Of a stretch of DNA of 5,499 nucleotides, positions 5,496 to 5,499 are shown piece by piece (positions within the stretch are counted from its first letter, which is position 1; the number at the start of each line of letters is the position of its first letter). Position numbers and translations under genes: made by a program. The stretch spans positions 1-5,499 of the forward strand of contig DATLFP010000114.1 of the NCBI GenBank assembly GCA_035540955.1. The letters run 5' to 3'. The DNA comes from DATLFP01 sp035540955 (GTDB lineage: Bacteria > Actinomycetota > Acidimicrobiia > Acidimicrobiales > CADCSY01). The notes beneath the pieces were generated by a model. The model made no database searches. It saw nothing but the letters and a program-made list of their open reading frames with translations, and was not told where the DNA came from.

Positions 5496-5499
5496 CCCA

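Noticed and set aside
1..5499. CRISPR arrays, tRNA or rRNA genes, insertion sequences
   Set aside because: No direct-repeat array, cloverleaf, rRNA-like stretch, transposase or terminal inverted repeats were found by reading.

Overview
This is a very GC-rich bacterial window holding two divergent transcription units separated by a compact regulatory region. GC richness, GTG starts, strong purine-rich ribosome binding sites and a TAGGGT-like -10 would fit a high-GC actinobacterium. A high-GC proteobacterium cannot be excluded: the solute-binding protein has an ordinary Sec signal and no lipobox, which fits a periplasm better. I do not assign a genus.

Left half (1-2985, minus strand): a TRAP-type (tripartite ATP-independent periplasmic) carboxylate uptake system. 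dctP (start 2985, stop 1903) encodes the secreted solute-binding protein. It is followed after 73 bp by a fused small-plus-large membrane subunit (DctQM, start 1829) whose last part runs off the left edge. A 14-bp GC stem-loop sits between the two genes.

Centre (2986-3362): a divergent control region of about 377 bp. It contains a good sigma70-like promoter in each direction. Between them lies an unusual operator-like element of three abutting 8-bp half-sites that form two overlapping palindromes. The rightward leader also holds a possible 8-codon upstream ORF whose stop touches the ribosome binding site of the next gene.

Right half (3363-5495, plus strand): two tandem paralogous genes of the acetoacetate decarboxylase (ADC) superfamily, 341 and 338 aa. 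Both keep the FPKK Schiff-base lysine motif and the probable active-site Arg and Glu residues. Both are about 90 residues longer than classical ADC. They are separated by 90 bp with a stem-loop, and the second has a near-perfect ribosome binding site.

Taken together, the window looks like an uptake-and-conversion module: the TRAP transporter would import an organic acid, and the paired ADC-like enzymes would decarboxylate it or otherwise process it through a lysine Schiff base. The substrate is unknown. The divergent TRAP/twin-ADC arrangement with its triple half-site operator is the most interesting thing here. The long reading frames antisense to these genes are GC-driven shadows.
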